This document shows positions 8,901-18,083 of a stretch of DNA of 64,000 nucleotides, piece by piece. The stretch lies in contig CM000689.1 in assembly GCA_000149225.2 (NCBI GenBank), positions 558,001 to 622,000 of the forward strand, written 5' to 3'. The DNA is from Lachancea kluyveri NRRL Y-12651 (lineage: Eukaryota > Ascomycota > Saccharomycetes > Saccharomycetales > Saccharomycetaceae). The position numbers and the translations under genes were made by a program. Within the stretch, counting starts at the first letter, position 1. Each line of letters opens with the position of its first letter. The notes below the pieces were generated by a model. It had not been told where the DNA came from. It searched no databases and worked only from the letters and a program-made list of their open reading frames with translations.

Positions 8901-9561
8901 ACACAAAAATCCCAAACATCTCTTTCTTCTTCCTCTAATCTTTGGTTTTTCTTCCCTTCCTTTCACTTTTCCTTTTCCTTTTTAAACTCAAACAAAAATC
9001 GACACAGGCACCTGTCTGGTGGGGCTGGGAGTTTGGCTGCTGAACATTGCGTTCATCTTGCTACAACCATGCGCTCATGTTGGCCCCACCGTGTGCTTCT
9101 AGCACAAGACCGGCGTCCTGGTCGTAGAACAATCCACCGGCTGGCGACTTGTCGTTGGCCCACCAACTTTAAAACCATCGCTGTTCGAGGTCTGCTTCCC
9201 TAGGGTTAAGCGACCCATGAAACGGTGATGACCTGAGGAATGGGACATGAGTGCTTAGTTTAGTGTAGTGTAGTGTATTGTAGTGTAGTGCAGTGTGGCG
9301 TGTAGTACTGTGTGGCCAATGTGTCTGCGCGAGCAGAGCATGGGCGTATGCCCAACTCATATGTGCTGTTTGTAGTGTGTGTCGCTAGCGTATTGTAAGA
9401 TTTGGGCGCGCAGCCACACTCTTAATGTCAGTGCGTTAACGTATTTAGTGTAGGTGCATGCATATGTATGGTATTACGATCGTGCTATATGCTACGATAG
9501 AGATATTATGAAAGGCATAATGTCTAAACACCGTGGACAGGAGGAGGCCGATCCTCACGGG
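8702..9561. other. Long intergenic region between TFA2 and the MRX5-like gene
   Basis: This 860-bp stretch separates the TFA2 start from the 3' end of the next minus-strand gene. It holds an A-run of 28 (8870-8897), a TTCC/TTTC-rich block to about 8980, and a degenerate TAGTG repeat (9258-9310). A small GC-rich hairpin GGGC-GTAT-GCCC is near 9341. No protein frame or tRNA was recognised. An H/ACA snoRNA cannot be excluded, but I see no reliable boxes. Confidence 0.5.
9258..9310 (+). repeat. Degenerate TAGTG tandem repeat
   Basis: About ten 5-base units of the TAGTG/CAGTG type with a few variants. It lies beyond the 3' end of the MRX5-like gene. Confidence 0.8.
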
Positions 9562-10654
9562 CTAGATGAACTTTAGCACCATCTGCGACTTGACCTCGCT
9601 CTCCTCGGCGTGCAGCGCTTGTAGAATGCCCTGGACTTGTGTCACAACGTCTGCCTCGCTGCAATGTGCCACTATGTCCACCAGTACCTCGTCCAATGCC
9701 TTGATGAAGCGGTATTGGTAAATAGAGACTCCGGCATCCGCAACGGGCACCTCGGAAGACAGCTTGTTGTCCACGCTAAGTTTGACAATCTTGCCGATCC
9801 AGCTTTTGACCTGTGGGTCTGCAGCGCGTGGGGACAGCGCCCGCAACGCCCTGACAAACAGCGTTTGGTTGTTTGTGAGCGAGGTCAGCTCCTGCTCCAG
9901 ACCACACGCCAGCTCGTGTGATTCGGTGGAAAGCACCTGGAACAGTGTCACAACGTCCTTGTTTTTGACAGCGTCCTGGCCTTCCGGTATTCTCTTGAAC
10001 ACGCAAAGCACCTGTTCCACGCCGTGTATCCGGTTGGTGCACTTCCACAGCAGCTTCCGTGCCAGGCCCGAAAGCGCTGGGTACTCGCGTATCCACTGTT
10101 TGTTATATCTGTCGTATATTTCTCTCGAAAGTGTGCTATGGGCTCTGTAGCATAGCAGCACGGTCAGATCCAGCTTGTCGTTGAAAAACTCGAGGTTGTC
10201 GTACACCTGCTGCGCATGGGCAAACCGTCTGTGGCAGACGATGCTGCTCATGAGCGTCCTGTTCATCTTTCTGCTCAGTTGCAGCTCGAGAAGCAGCTGG
10301 TAGAGCTCCTCGCTTGTCGATGCATGTCTGATCCTGTCTTTGGGCGAGAGCTGCGACGCAGCCTCCGGTCTCTGTTCGATGGACTTTTCAACCACCTGTT
10401 TCAACTGCTCAACGAGCACGTCGTAGTGAGTTTCCACATTTTTCCTTTTGGACTCTACGTCGGGCAGGGTGCTGTTTAGCATGTCCACGATCTGCCTAAT
10501 GTGTTGGGCGTCGGCACCGTCTGCCCGGTCCAGAAACAGTGAAGAGATGGTGTTGGGCTGGGGACGGCTGAGGAACTTGAGGGTGGACTTGAGAGCATCT
10601 TTGTCATGGAACTTGAGCAGGCGGGCAGCCAGCAGTGAGAACCGTCTATTGAGC

Positions 10655-10656
<2 letters not shown>
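9562..10656 (-). CDS. MRX5: Mitochondrial protein, MRX5 (YJL147C)-like
   Basis: A 364-residue protein beginning MLNRRFSLLAARLLKFHDK, a basic, hydroxylated, Leu-rich N-terminus typical of a mitochondrial targeting sequence. The rest is predicted mostly helical, with tandem helical segments (for example residues 170-260, RFAHAQQVYDNLEFFNDKLD), and no enzyme motif that I recognise. The MRX5 name rests on synteny: minus strand, between the TFA2/RPA34 group and IDS2, as YJL147C lies between RPA34 and IDS2; S. cerevisiae Mrx5 has about 382 residues and is linked to mitochondrial expressome assemblies. The start at 10656 directly follows a long CA repeat in the mRNA; the in-frame (Thr-His)n upstream extension is not considered coding. 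Confidence 0.7.
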
Positions 10657-10715
<59 letters not shown>

Positions 10716-10722
10716 GTGTGTG
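10657..10722 (-). repeat. (CA)n microsatellite forming the leader of the MRX5-like gene
   Basis: About 33 GT dinucleotides on the plus strand with two GC interruptions, so (CA)n in the mRNA. The tract ends exactly at the start codon. It also forms part of the divergent region toward IDS2. Confidence 0.95.
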
Positions 10723-11085
10723 CGCTGAGCTCTCCTTGGTAGCGTTTGTAGATGCAATGCCGGTGAGTGGAAAGTCGGCCATCAAAAATTACGAAGCGAA
10801 CCTACAGAGAGCACGGGACGGAAAGTACATAAACTTTTGGTTGGTGGGCGACAACCGCCAGCGTCGCAAGCTGGTATAGGACTTGTAGCCACAGTACACA
10901 ACACCCCATATACACGTAGTCTTATCCTCTTTCCACAGCCACACACACGCACGCACCACTTGCTGTCGCACCGCCTATCATCGCCGACGGCCAACATCAC
11001 TAGAAAAAACTCACAAAATCCCCCGCCAGCTCCTGATCCCCTGCCCAACGCCCAAAGACTGCAACTCTGTCCCCGCAACTCACCA
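10723..11085. promoter_or_regulatory. Divergent region between the MRX5-like gene and IDS2
   Basis: Upstream DNA of both genes. The IDS2 side carries an ACACACACGCACGCACCAC stretch (about 10938-10960), again CA on the sense strand, and a C/A-rich leader up to the ATG at 11086. No other gene was seen. Confidence 0.5.
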
Positions 11086-12369
11086 ATGGATCCGCTACAC
11101 AGACCAACCACTCCGGAAATCACCGAGGACCTCGACATTCCAGGGGACTTGGCCTCTGCTATGCGCAAGTCGTGGTCGGATGCGCTGCAGGCTGCTGGCC
11201 ACGACTCTCCCTCCGACTCGCCGCAGGTTTCCACCCCTATTCCCACCCAAAACACCAGTGGAACCGCATCCACAAGCCTGTTGTCCTCGCCCGAGAAGGA
11301 AGGGGCCCACCCCGACCACTACCAGCTCCTGAAGCACCACTACGCCATCTCTGACGATGCCCCGCCGAGAAGCAACAGCATCATCGACGCCGAGGGCCTT
11401 TTGGGGATGCTACAAGAGCTGGAGTTTGGCGAAGAAGTTGCGCGCATCCCAACCGCGCGCAAGGGCTCCATCGAGGACGTCCACCGGATCAGGCAGCTGC
11501 TGAACCCCAGAAGCTCATTCTCGGGCGCCTCCAGCAGCGAGCTCGGCCTGGATCATCCAGGTATGGCGGCGTCTGCGGTCTCCAGCTCGTCGTCCTCTGC
11601 CGCAGAGGAACGCAAGGGCTGGGTCACCATTCTAGATCAGGACGACATACGGCCCATTCTTGTCCTGGCCCACTCCCTCAGCCTCTGCCACTCGAGGTAC
11701 CGGCTGCACGTGCTGTACTCGGACACGTTTGCGTGTGCCGCCGCGCAACTAGCCTCCTACCACATCGAAACGGTCAGGGTGGACGAGGTGCTCCCCACCG
11801 TGGTCGAGCAGACCGCTACGGCGGCGCAGCAGCCAAGGCCTGACGGCTCGCCCAGCTGGTCCAGGCTACGCATGTTCTCGCTGTTTGCGCGGTTCGACCT
11901 TGTCTGCTTCCTTTCTCCAACGCTGCTGGTCCTCACAAACATGGACGAGTTGTTGGAGTCCCCTGTGCTCACTGAGGAGGTGGACAACGAGACGTGTGTG
12001 CTGCTGTCCAACAGCACAACAAGCCCGGACGTGATCTTGCTGAGGCCCCACAGCGAGATTGCCGCGTGCATCCAGGAGTTTCTGACGGTATACCTGATCA
12101 ACGGCGTGTTGGAAACCAACGAAAAGTGGAGGAGGCTGGCCCGGTGCAGCGACGTGGACATCTTAAGTGAGCTGTTCCAAGACGCCTGGAGCCTGGTTGA
12201 CAGCGGGTACTGCTACTCTGCGGGCTCTTTGGCAGACGAGCGTGTGCCTGAGGGGGCCAAGGCGCTCCAGCTGGGCGCCCTGAGGCCCTGGGCAACGAAC
12301 AGCGAGAGCGCTTGCGGCAAAATATGGTTTTCGTTCTGGAACGATTTGGCCGAGCACATGAACCCTTGA
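11086..12369 (+). CDS. IDS2: Ids2-like protein with a degenerate glycogenin-type (GT8) fold
   Basis: A 427-residue protein. The start at 11086 (MDPLHRPTTPEITEDLD) is chosen over the further-upstream open frame because the latter runs through a CA-rich leader. A Ser/Pro-rich acidic N-terminal half (1-175) precedes a segment that reads like glycosyltransferase family 8: GWVTILDQDDIRPILVLAHS (compare VTLLYSEEYLPGAFALGFQL in the glycogenin of this window) and RFDLVCFLSPTLLVLTNMDEL. The metal-binding DxD of glycogenin is replaced there by Ser277-Pro278-Thr279, so catalysis is unlikely. Position between YJL147C- and SFH5-type genes matches IDS2 (YJL146W, 469 residues), a regulator of Ime2 in meiosis and Hsp90 cochaperone. 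The name is mainly syntenic. Confidence 0.75.
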   Translation: MDPLHRPTTPEITEDLDIPGDLASAMRKSWSDALQAAGHDSPSDSPQVSTPIPTQNTSGTASTSLLSSPEKEGAHPDHYQLLKHHYAISDDAPPRSNSIIDAEGLLGMLQELEFGEEVARIPTARKGSIEDVHRIRQLLNPRSSFSGASSSELGLDHPGMAASAVSSSSSSAAEERKGWVTILDQDDIRPILVLAHSLSLCHSRYRLHVLYSDTFACAAAQLASYHIETVRVDEVLPTVVEQTATAAQQPRPDGSPSWSRLRMFSLFARFDLVCFLSPTLLVLTNMDELLESPVLTEEVDNETCVLLSNSTTSPDVILLRPHSEIAACIQEFLTVYLINGVLETNEKWRRLARCSDVDILSELFQDAWSLVDSGYCYSAGSLADERVPEGAKALQLGALRPWATNSESACGKIWFSFWNDLAEHMNP

Positions 12370-12642
12370 GTGTATGTGTATGAACGTAGTTATGTAAGGA
12401 CAATGATAAGGTATACTGTATGGCTTTTGATGCGCAGCCCGCGCGGGCAGGCTGGCGCGCTGTTGTGGCGCGCTGTGCTCTGGCCGTCGTCGTACACAAC
12501 ACCCACCACGCAGGACGCAGGACCAGGACAGCCTTTCGACGGCAAACGCGCAGCTCCAAGACACACAACATAACATGCCTGTAGTTGCAACTGGAACAGT
12601 GACTACAGAAACGCACAGAAACGCGCAGAAGAGAGTGCACGG

Positions 12643-13512
12643 ATGAAGTTTGCCACAGACGCTGAACGCCAAACCTTTGAGCGTGTTGTCAAGGAACTGC
12701 CAGGGCTGGTCAAGGACCGCTGCCAGGGCTACGACGAGCTGTACGGCCACCAGATAATCCCTGGCGAGTACTACGACGAGCCCGTCGCACAGGCCCTGGT
12801 CTACAAGTTCTGCAAGGCATACAGCTTCCAGTATGAGGAAGCAGTCGCCAACCTGTGCGACACACTGAACTGGAGACGCGAGTTCAAACCCTTGAGCTGC
12901 GCATTCAGAGAAAAACACAACGAGCTGCTGGACCACGTTGGCATCCTCGCCAACTACGCAGCAGATACCGCCGGCGCCGCACCCAACAAGAAGGTGGTGA
13001 CGTGGAACCTGTATGGTGAGCTGCTAAAGCACAAGGAGATTTTTGTGGATACCGAGAGCTTTCTGCGCTACAGGGTCGGGCTGATGGAAAAGGGCCTGCA
13101 GTTGCTGGACTTTACCGACGATACCAACAACTACATGACGCAGGTTCACGACTACAAAGGCGTGTCCATGTGGAAGATGGACCCGCAGATCAAAAAGTGC
13201 ACCAAGAGCGTCATTGAGGTGTTCCAAAAGTACTACCCGGAACTCCTGTACGCCAAGTACTTTGTCAACGTGCCCTCCCTGTTGACGTGGGTGTACGACG
13301 TGGTCAAGAAGTTTGTGTCCGAGGAGACCAGGAAGAAGTTTGTTGTTCTGAATGACGGCGCAAAGCTGGGCGTGTATCTCGGCAATGCCCCCAGCGACAA
13401 CTACGGCGGAAAGAGCACGCAGTCGCTGTCCGAGCAAAACGTGGCAGATGTGAGGCCTTCGAGATATGCATCTTACCTGCTTGAGAGAGAGATCACAACC
13501 GAGGTTGACTAG
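12643..13512 (+). CDS. SFH5: Sfh5, Sec14-like phosphatidylinositol transfer protein
   Basis: A 289-residue CRAL-TRIO/Sec14-family protein (S. cerevisiae Sfh5 has 294). Sfh5 is a non-canonical member of the family, associated with ER/cortical membranes and reported to bind heme. An N-terminal helical CRAL-TRIO-N region (about 30-95, ending FCKAYSFQYEEAVANLCDTLNWRREFKPL) precedes the lipid-binding core (about 100-275) with HDYKGVSMWKMDPQIKKCTK and YYPELLYAKYFVNVPSLLTWVYDVVKKF-type segments. The leader is rich in C and A. Next genes in the ancestral order would be ROQ1 and TIM17, but here the BIO2 island intervenes. Confidence 0.93.
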   Translation: MKFATDAERQTFERVVKELPGLVKDRCQGYDELYGHQIIPGEYYDEPVAQALVYKFCKAYSFQYEEAVANLCDTLNWRREFKPLSCAFREKHNELLDHVGILANYAADTAGAAPNKKVVTWNLYGELLKHKEIFVDTESFLRYRVGLMEKGLQLLDFTDDTNNYMTQVHDYKGVSMWKMDPQIKKCTKSVIEVFQKYYPELLYAKYFVNVPSLLTWVYDVVKKFVSEETRKKFVVLNDGAKLGVYLGNAPSDNYGGKSTQSLSEQNVADVRPSRYASYLLEREITTEVD

Positions 13513-13812
13513 TCTGGCGGTAGTGCCGCTGGCGATCCAAGCACTGGGCGAAGTGTATAGTGTAGACTAAATAGATAACATCAAAGTCTATACCTTGACG
13601 CGCAGCAGACCATGTGCATTCGTGTGTGTATCTCTGCAGAGAATTTATTGTTTTGGTAGCGCGCCGCGCCATACGCTTGTGAACCCCAGCACTTCTGATA
13701 TTTATCAAGACAATAACAATAAACAAAAAGTAAACAAAAAAAAAAAAAATAATAAAACAAATACATAAAAAGATTGGAAAAAAAAACCGACCACCACGTA
13801 AAGTGTAGCACT
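13513..13812. other. A/T-rich spacer after SFH5
   Basis: 300 bp with A-runs and short AAT repeats (13715-13790). It contains no gene that I can support and marks the left edge of the segment that breaks the conserved gene order. Confidence 0.5.
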
Positions 13813-14394
13813 CTATTCCCCCAAGCGGTCTGCGCCGCCCTTGTGGACCCGGTGTTCCACAGTGCCCGCAATACCAAGACACATCGGCATCGAGTAGCCG
13901 AGCATTGCCTGGCCGCGCACGTTTGTCGGAATGTTCCATGGAAGGGCCCACACGCACAGCGCCATGTTTAGTGACACCGCTACAGTGTAGGCGTAAACCA
14001 TGTTTTTCCTTATGCTCCCTGCAATGTACACGTTGCTAACAGTGCCCATAACGTTGGGAAGCACAAACGCAAGACCCAGCCCTTGGAAGGCCCTGGCAAT
14101 GACGAAGAACTGGACGCTGCCTGCGTACCGGGTGAGTCCACAGATAAACGACCACACAATGACCGTTGCATACCCGAAAAGCAGTGTATTTTTCAAGCCG
14201 TATATGTCTCCTACCTTGCCGCTAACCAGGATGAACGAGCCAGAAACAAGCGGGATCGAGGCCACTAGCCGGGTCTGTTCGGCGGTGGAAGATTCGAAAC
14301 CCCTGGACAGGACGTTGATCAACGGCAGGGTCTGGGTGGTGCCTACCTGGTTTAGCAACTGAGACATCATTGCTGCAGAGATGAATAGGTACAC
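13813..14394 (-). pseudogene. Truncated ATR1/YMR279C-type MFS transporter
   Basis: An open frame of about 190 codons begins without a normal N-terminus and matches only the first part of a DHA2-type drug/boron exporter. Recognisable features are NQVGTTQTLPLINVLS (TM1), SFILVSGKVGDIYGLKNTLL (loop 2-3, motif A) and FFVIARAFQGLGLAFVLPNV (TM4, motif B region). After residue 160 the similarity stops and the last 30 residues look random. A functional member needs about 540 residues and 14 membrane segments, so this is a remnant lacking both the N-terminal tail and two thirds of the transporter. ATR1-family genes are often duplicated and subtelomeric in yeasts. A short expressed membrane peptide cannot be excluded. 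Confidence 0.8.
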
Positions 14395-14868
14395 CCTCCG
14401 AGCGCTTGCGCCGTATTAGTTTTTGTCCTTCCTTTCCTCCCCTAACTTGAAACAACCAGAAACGCTCGCCGGCATCTGCTGAGAAAAGCTGCATAGGAGC
14501 CTTTAGGTGGAATCCTCCCGCCAAATCCTTGACAAGTGTTTAGTGCACGGTGTGAGACACAAGCGGCTGTTTTTCTCGTATTGCGCGTCGAGCTTATTAA
14601 GAAGAGACTGCGATCTCGGCCCTTTACTGACGCATCGTGGGAGATGTGTGCGGAAGCCATTACGAAACTACCACCTTTCCATAACGACTTGTCAGAAACA
14701 CGAACGATGGCTGTGCGAGCGTCAAACACAAATTGGCCATAGGAGCTGAATGAGCCAGATGTACTTCCACGTATGAGAGTGTGAAGATGCGTGCAAGCCG
14801 ATCCCTGTGCTTAACAAAAGAGTTGCCAGCACTCAGAGTTTATAATGGCTGCCATTCATTCCAAAAAA
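14395..14868. other. Spacer between transporter relics
   Basis: 474 bp with only short antisense or random frames. It may hold further decayed coding sequence, but nothing is recognisable. Confidence 0.4.
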
Positions 14869-15153
14869 TCATACAAAAAAGAAGACAAACAGTGCTCTAG
14901 AGAAATGCACGCGCGCTGTCTGGTCGCAAAATGCCATATCCATCCAACCTGCTCTGTCCGTACGCATTGGACGCGTGCTCCAGGCATCTCTCGCGCCACT
15001 TGTGATATGCAGGAACGTGTTTCCTGGTGCCAACAGGCGCTGTCCCAGAAAAAGCACAGCGCCGGCGAAAATAAAGTTCAGCATTTCGTAAGAAATGAGC
15101 TCTATTGTCCCAAGTGCAAAGGCCGCAGGAGCTGTAGTGGGAGGAATTAGACA
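14869..15153 (-). pseudogene. RTA1-like membrane protein C-terminal remnant
   Basis: The frame is open for 94 codons from just after a stop at 15154-15156 and has no start codon at its beginning. Its first part, FALGTIELISYEMLNFIFAGAVLFL, resembles the last membrane segment of RTA1/RSB1-type lipid-translocating exporters (family pattern E-F-x-x-G-x-x-G-x-L-x-x-H-E-x3-Y-x-F-D). The following LLAPGN matches the usual HPG ending, and the tail is unlike the family. It could be the 3' exon or a decayed 3' part of the gene whose 5' part is 15363-15860 on the same strand. The family match is by eye only. Confidence 0.45.
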
Positions 15154-15362
15154 TTAAACAGAGACGCCAGTCGGCAGTCTGAATAGTTTAAACTTCTGCG
15201 ATCTACACAAAATGTTTGGAAGCCATGGTTCTACAGAGTTTTGCGCACGAATCGCTTTTCAAACTACAAAAATGTCAAGTGTTGCGGTTTCTGGACATGA
15301 GCCACTTCTGGCCTCTTCGCGGCTTGCGTTCACTGAAGCAGAAACATTGCCGTAGTCAGAGC

Positions 15363-15860
15363 CTAAGACCACCATGATACAGAGTCACGCTCTGACAACC
15401 AGGCGCGGAGCACCTGTACTTCCTCTAGTAGCAATAGAGTTGACAAAATTGTGCTTGTGCATGCCACCCAAAGAAGCACGAAAAAGTACACAAAATTGGT
15501 TGTCAGTTCAAACTTGAGTGTATCGTCAGCGAAAACAAACAGTTCTGCGGCGTGGCAAAATCGGTATATTGCAAAGACCAGGCTTATAAGAAAGACAGAG
15601 GCTGCTATCTTGGTAGGGGAAAGACGTGCAGGGCTTGCGTCGGACCTGCTCTCTTCAAGGCTTTTTAACGGTTCGTTATACGCTCCGGGAGCCAAGTATC
15701 TGCTCTGAATCAAAACAAGGGTGATGCTCTGCATGATACCACTGAGCATCACGGCCTTGCCAAGCGGTGTTTTTAGCCAGAAGCAGAGTCCCTTAACAAG
15801 ACAGATGTTTAGCGCCTGCAGACAGAATGCGCCGAGGATCTTGGGCCACAGGCTTGACAT
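15363..15860 (-). CDS. Short multi-pass membrane protein of unknown function, possibly an RTA1-like relic
   Basis: 165 codons with an ATG start. Hydrophobic segments are near residues 8-28, 35-52, 86-105 and 120-146, joined by a polar loop (SLEESRSDASPARLSPTK). The part AIYRFCHAAELFVFADDTLKFELTTNFVYFF has spacing vaguely like the conserved C-terminal region of RTA1 proteins (R-x-x-E then a His/Glu-containing loop before the last helix), but key residues differ. It ends abruptly in a polar tail. Together with the fragment at 14869-15153 it may represent one decayed or intron-split gene, or two neighbouring relics. I found no GTATGT/TACTAAC pair that would join them cleanly. Confidence 0.4.
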   Translation of the reverse strand: MSSLWPKILGAFCLQALNICLVKGLCFWLKTPLGKAVMLSGIMQSITLVLIQSRYLAPGAYNEPLKSLEESRSDASPARLSPTKIAASVFLISLVFAIYRFCHAAELFVFADDTLKFELTTNFVYFFVLLWVACTSTILSTLLLLEEVQVLRAWLSERDSVSWWS

Positions 15861-16088
15861 ATGGGAAGCTGAGACAACAGAGAAAAGAGGGAGAGGAGGA
15901 CAAAGAGGACAAGAAGGACAGGGAGGACAAGGAGAAAAAAAAAATCAATCGTGTCCAGCGTGTGTAAATCGGCGTTTTGGTTTCTGTGCTTTCAATCTGG
16001 GTTTGAACGTCTCGAGGCGCTAGCTAAAAGGCAGAAAAAAAGCAGGCTTGGCGAAATTTCGTTGCTTTTATGGGAGATATTTAGATTG

Positions 16089-16100
16089 TCCGGATCCGGA
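16089..16100. promoter_or_regulatory. Perfect palindrome TCCGGATCCGGA, candidate zinc-cluster factor site
   Basis: A 12-base inverted repeat with CCG and CGG half-sites, the type of site bound by Zn2Cys6 regulators. It lies about 230 bp upstream of the membrane-protein frame at 15363-15860. It is not an exact Pdr1/Pdr3 element. Confidence 0.35.
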
Positions 16101-16289
16101 AAAAAGTCACTTTAAAAAACTGACCCCGGGAAGAGATGGCGACAGATGTTGCCGGCTGGAGAACGGATTGAAAACGGCAGAGCACGACGGTTCTTCTGTT
16201 TGGCCTAAGGGCATAAACACCACTTTGTGGAAAAAGGCCTGCCGTCGTATCTGAGGCACCGGAAGGAAAGCGCTGAAAGAAGCTGCTGA

Positions 16290-16345
16290 GAGCAGTGGGA
16301 CAAGGCGAGAGCAGTGGGACAAGGCGAGAGCAGTGGGACAAGCGA
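16290..16345 (+). repeat. 19-base tandem repeat (GAGAGCAGTGGGACAAGGC), three copies
   Basis: Two full copies and one shortened copy in direct tandem. No coding role is seen. It lies beyond the 3' end of BIO2. Confidence 0.85.
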
Positions 16346-16576
16346 GAGTGGCACGAACCTAGCCAGACTTGCAACTTCCCGCCTCGGAGGAGAGCTGAAA
16401 ACCAGTTGGGAAGAGCAACTCTGCAGGAAAAGAAAGGGTTCTCTGCAGACAAAGGGGAAAACAATGCGTGTCTGTTTCGACAAAGACGTGGAACTCGGAA
16501 CAGTTTTTCTTTCTCGTTCATAAATAAAACTACCGAATAAATACACTAAACTACAGGCGGCGCGTTTTCTGCAGTC

Positions 16577-17779
16577 CTATGCCTCGCCGGAACACGCCTT
16601 CTTCTCGTTCTCGGCGTCGTACTTGAAACTCTCCATGGGCTGCAACCCCCACTTGGCCAACATGGCCTTGTCCTCATCCCAGCCGTTGCACATCGTGGTC
16701 AACATCTTTTTGCCTGTAAAGATGGCGTTACAGCCTGCCATGAAGCACAAGAACTGCTCGGTCTCCTTCATGGTGTATCTGCCGGCAGCCAGTCTGATGA
16801 TGGCCTGGGGCATGATAAGTCTTGCGGTGGCAATGGTTCTTAGGATCTCGTCAAACTGCAGCTTCTTGGAACCGGGCTTGCTTAGCTCCTCGGCCATCGG
16901 CGTGCCCTTGATCGCAACCAGCCTGTTGATGGGCAGGGACTCTGGGTGTGGGGTCATGTTGGACAGGGTGTACAGAAAGCCGATGTGGTCCTCCTCTGTC
17001 TCGCCCAGGCCAAGGATACCACCGGTGCAGGCCTTGATGCCGGCGGTTTGGACGTTTTTGATTGTTTTCAGCCTGTCGTCGTAAGACCTGGTCGAGATGA
17101 CCTTGGGGTAGTGCTCTCTAGAGGTGTCGATGTTGTGGTTGTACGCGGTGAGACCAGCGGTCTTTAGCTCCTTGGCCTGGTCTTCGTTGACCATCCCGAG
17201 AGTGACACAGGTTTCGAGCCCCATGTCGTTGACCTTGGAAACCATCTCCGAAATACGCTTCAGGCCGGACTTGCGGCCCTTCATGTCTCTCCAGGCGGCG
17301 CCGAGACAGAATCTGGTGCTCCCGTTGCGCTTGGCCTCCTCTGCCTCGTTCAGCACCTCGTCCAAGGACACCAGGCGTTCTGCCTTGACGCCGGTGGAGT
17401 GGCGAGACGATTGAGCGCAGTACTTGCAGTCCTCGGTGCAGCCACCAGACTTGATGTTCATCAAGGTGCAGAGCTGGACCTTGGTGGGGTCGTGCCACTT
17501 GCGGTGCTGCAGCTGCGCCGAGTGGATCAGCTCGAGCAAGGGCGTGTGGTAGATGGTGCGCAGTTGTTCCCTGGTCCATGCGTTGGAGGGCTCGGCCAGC
17601 GAAAGTGCACGTTGCAGGGCACCCGCAGAAGAGCTCTCTGGGTCTGCCGACTGTGCGGGCTCTGAGGGAGTGGCGGCAGTGGCGGCGGCAGTGGCGGCAG
17701 CAGAGGCAACGGCGGTGGCAACAGGCTTGCGGATCAGACCTGTGGAGGAGAATTGTCTTAGCAGGATCTTGGAGGACAT
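16577..17779 (-). CDS. BIO2: Biotin synthase
   Basis: A 400-residue mitochondrial radical-SAM enzyme that inserts sulfur into dethiobiotin, the last step of biotin synthesis. The start at 17779 gives a targeting sequence (MSSKILLRQFSSTGLIRKPV) followed by an Ala/Thr-rich linker (about 21-60). The SAM-cluster motif C-x3-C-x2-C is CTEDCKYC at residues 114-121. Conserved blocks follow: YNHNIDTS, TGGILGLGE and RLAAGRYTMKE; the last belongs to the [2Fe-2S] cluster environment. All are intact, and the length is near the 375 of S. cerevisiae Bio2. Its place between SFH5 and ROQ1 departs from the conserved order; in S. cerevisiae BIO2 is near a telomere. Confidence 0.97.
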   Translation of the reverse strand: MSSKILLRQFSSTGLIRKPVATAVASAAATAAATAATPSEPAQSADPESSSAGALQRALSLAEPSNAWTREQLRTIYHTPLLELIHSAQLQHRKWHDPTKVQLCTLMNIKSGGCTEDCKYCAQSSRHSTGVKAERLVSLDEVLNEAEEAKRNGSTRFCLGAAWRDMKGRKSGLKRISEMVSKVNDMGLETCVTLGMVNEDQAKELKTAGLTAYNHNIDTSREHYPKVISTRSYDDRLKTIKNVQTAGIKACTGGILGLGETEEDHIGFLYTLSNMTPHPESLPINRLVAIKGTPMAEELSKPGSKKLQFDEILRTIATARLIMPQAIIRLAAGRYTMKETEQFLCFMAGCNAIFTGKKMLTTMCNGWDEDKAMLAKWGLQPMESFKYDAENEKKACSGEA

Positions 17780-18083
17780 GCGGAGTTGTTGCGTAGAAAG
17801 ATTGGTTGGCAGAGGAAGAGACCAGAGACCAGGACAAGCAGCAGGCCAGGGCTTTATATAGCCGTTGCAGCAGAAAGAACCTGCGTTGAACCCCCGGCAA
17901 AGTGGACGACGATGGTAGAGCACCACAGCAGACGCAGATCTGTTGGGAGGGCCGGCTCGAAACCACGGTGGTACGAGTTGCCAGAACCCGGCGTGGGCAG
18001 GCCGACGAGTCATGTTAGGATGACTAGGAAGGAGCTTCGGAACATCGTGCGGGTAGCTGCGAGCGGGTGTAGCCGTACGTGCC

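Larger units (their letters stand above)
15861..16576. other. Intergenic region between membrane-protein relics and BIO2
   Basis: 716 bp. It contains a GGACAA/GAGGAC purine repeat (15893-15940), a 12-bp perfect palindrome (16089-16100) and a three-copy 19-base repeat (16290-16345). Frames across it, including one of 146 codons on the minus strand, are repeat-driven and lack similarity to any family I know. Confidence 0.5.

Noticed and set aside
10654-10785. N-terminal (Thr-His)n extension of the MRX5-like protein, and similar extensions before RPB4, RHO4, the KTR gene and the TMEM184-type gene
   Set aside because: CA repeats have no stop codons in frames reading ACA/CAC, so open frames extend through leaders by default. 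Family N-termini (Rpb4, Rho4, KTR anchors, presequence) begin after the repeats.
16081-16521. 146-codon minus-strand frame
   Set aside because: Partly made by the 19-base tandem repeat and with overlapping frames of equal quality; no recognisable domain.
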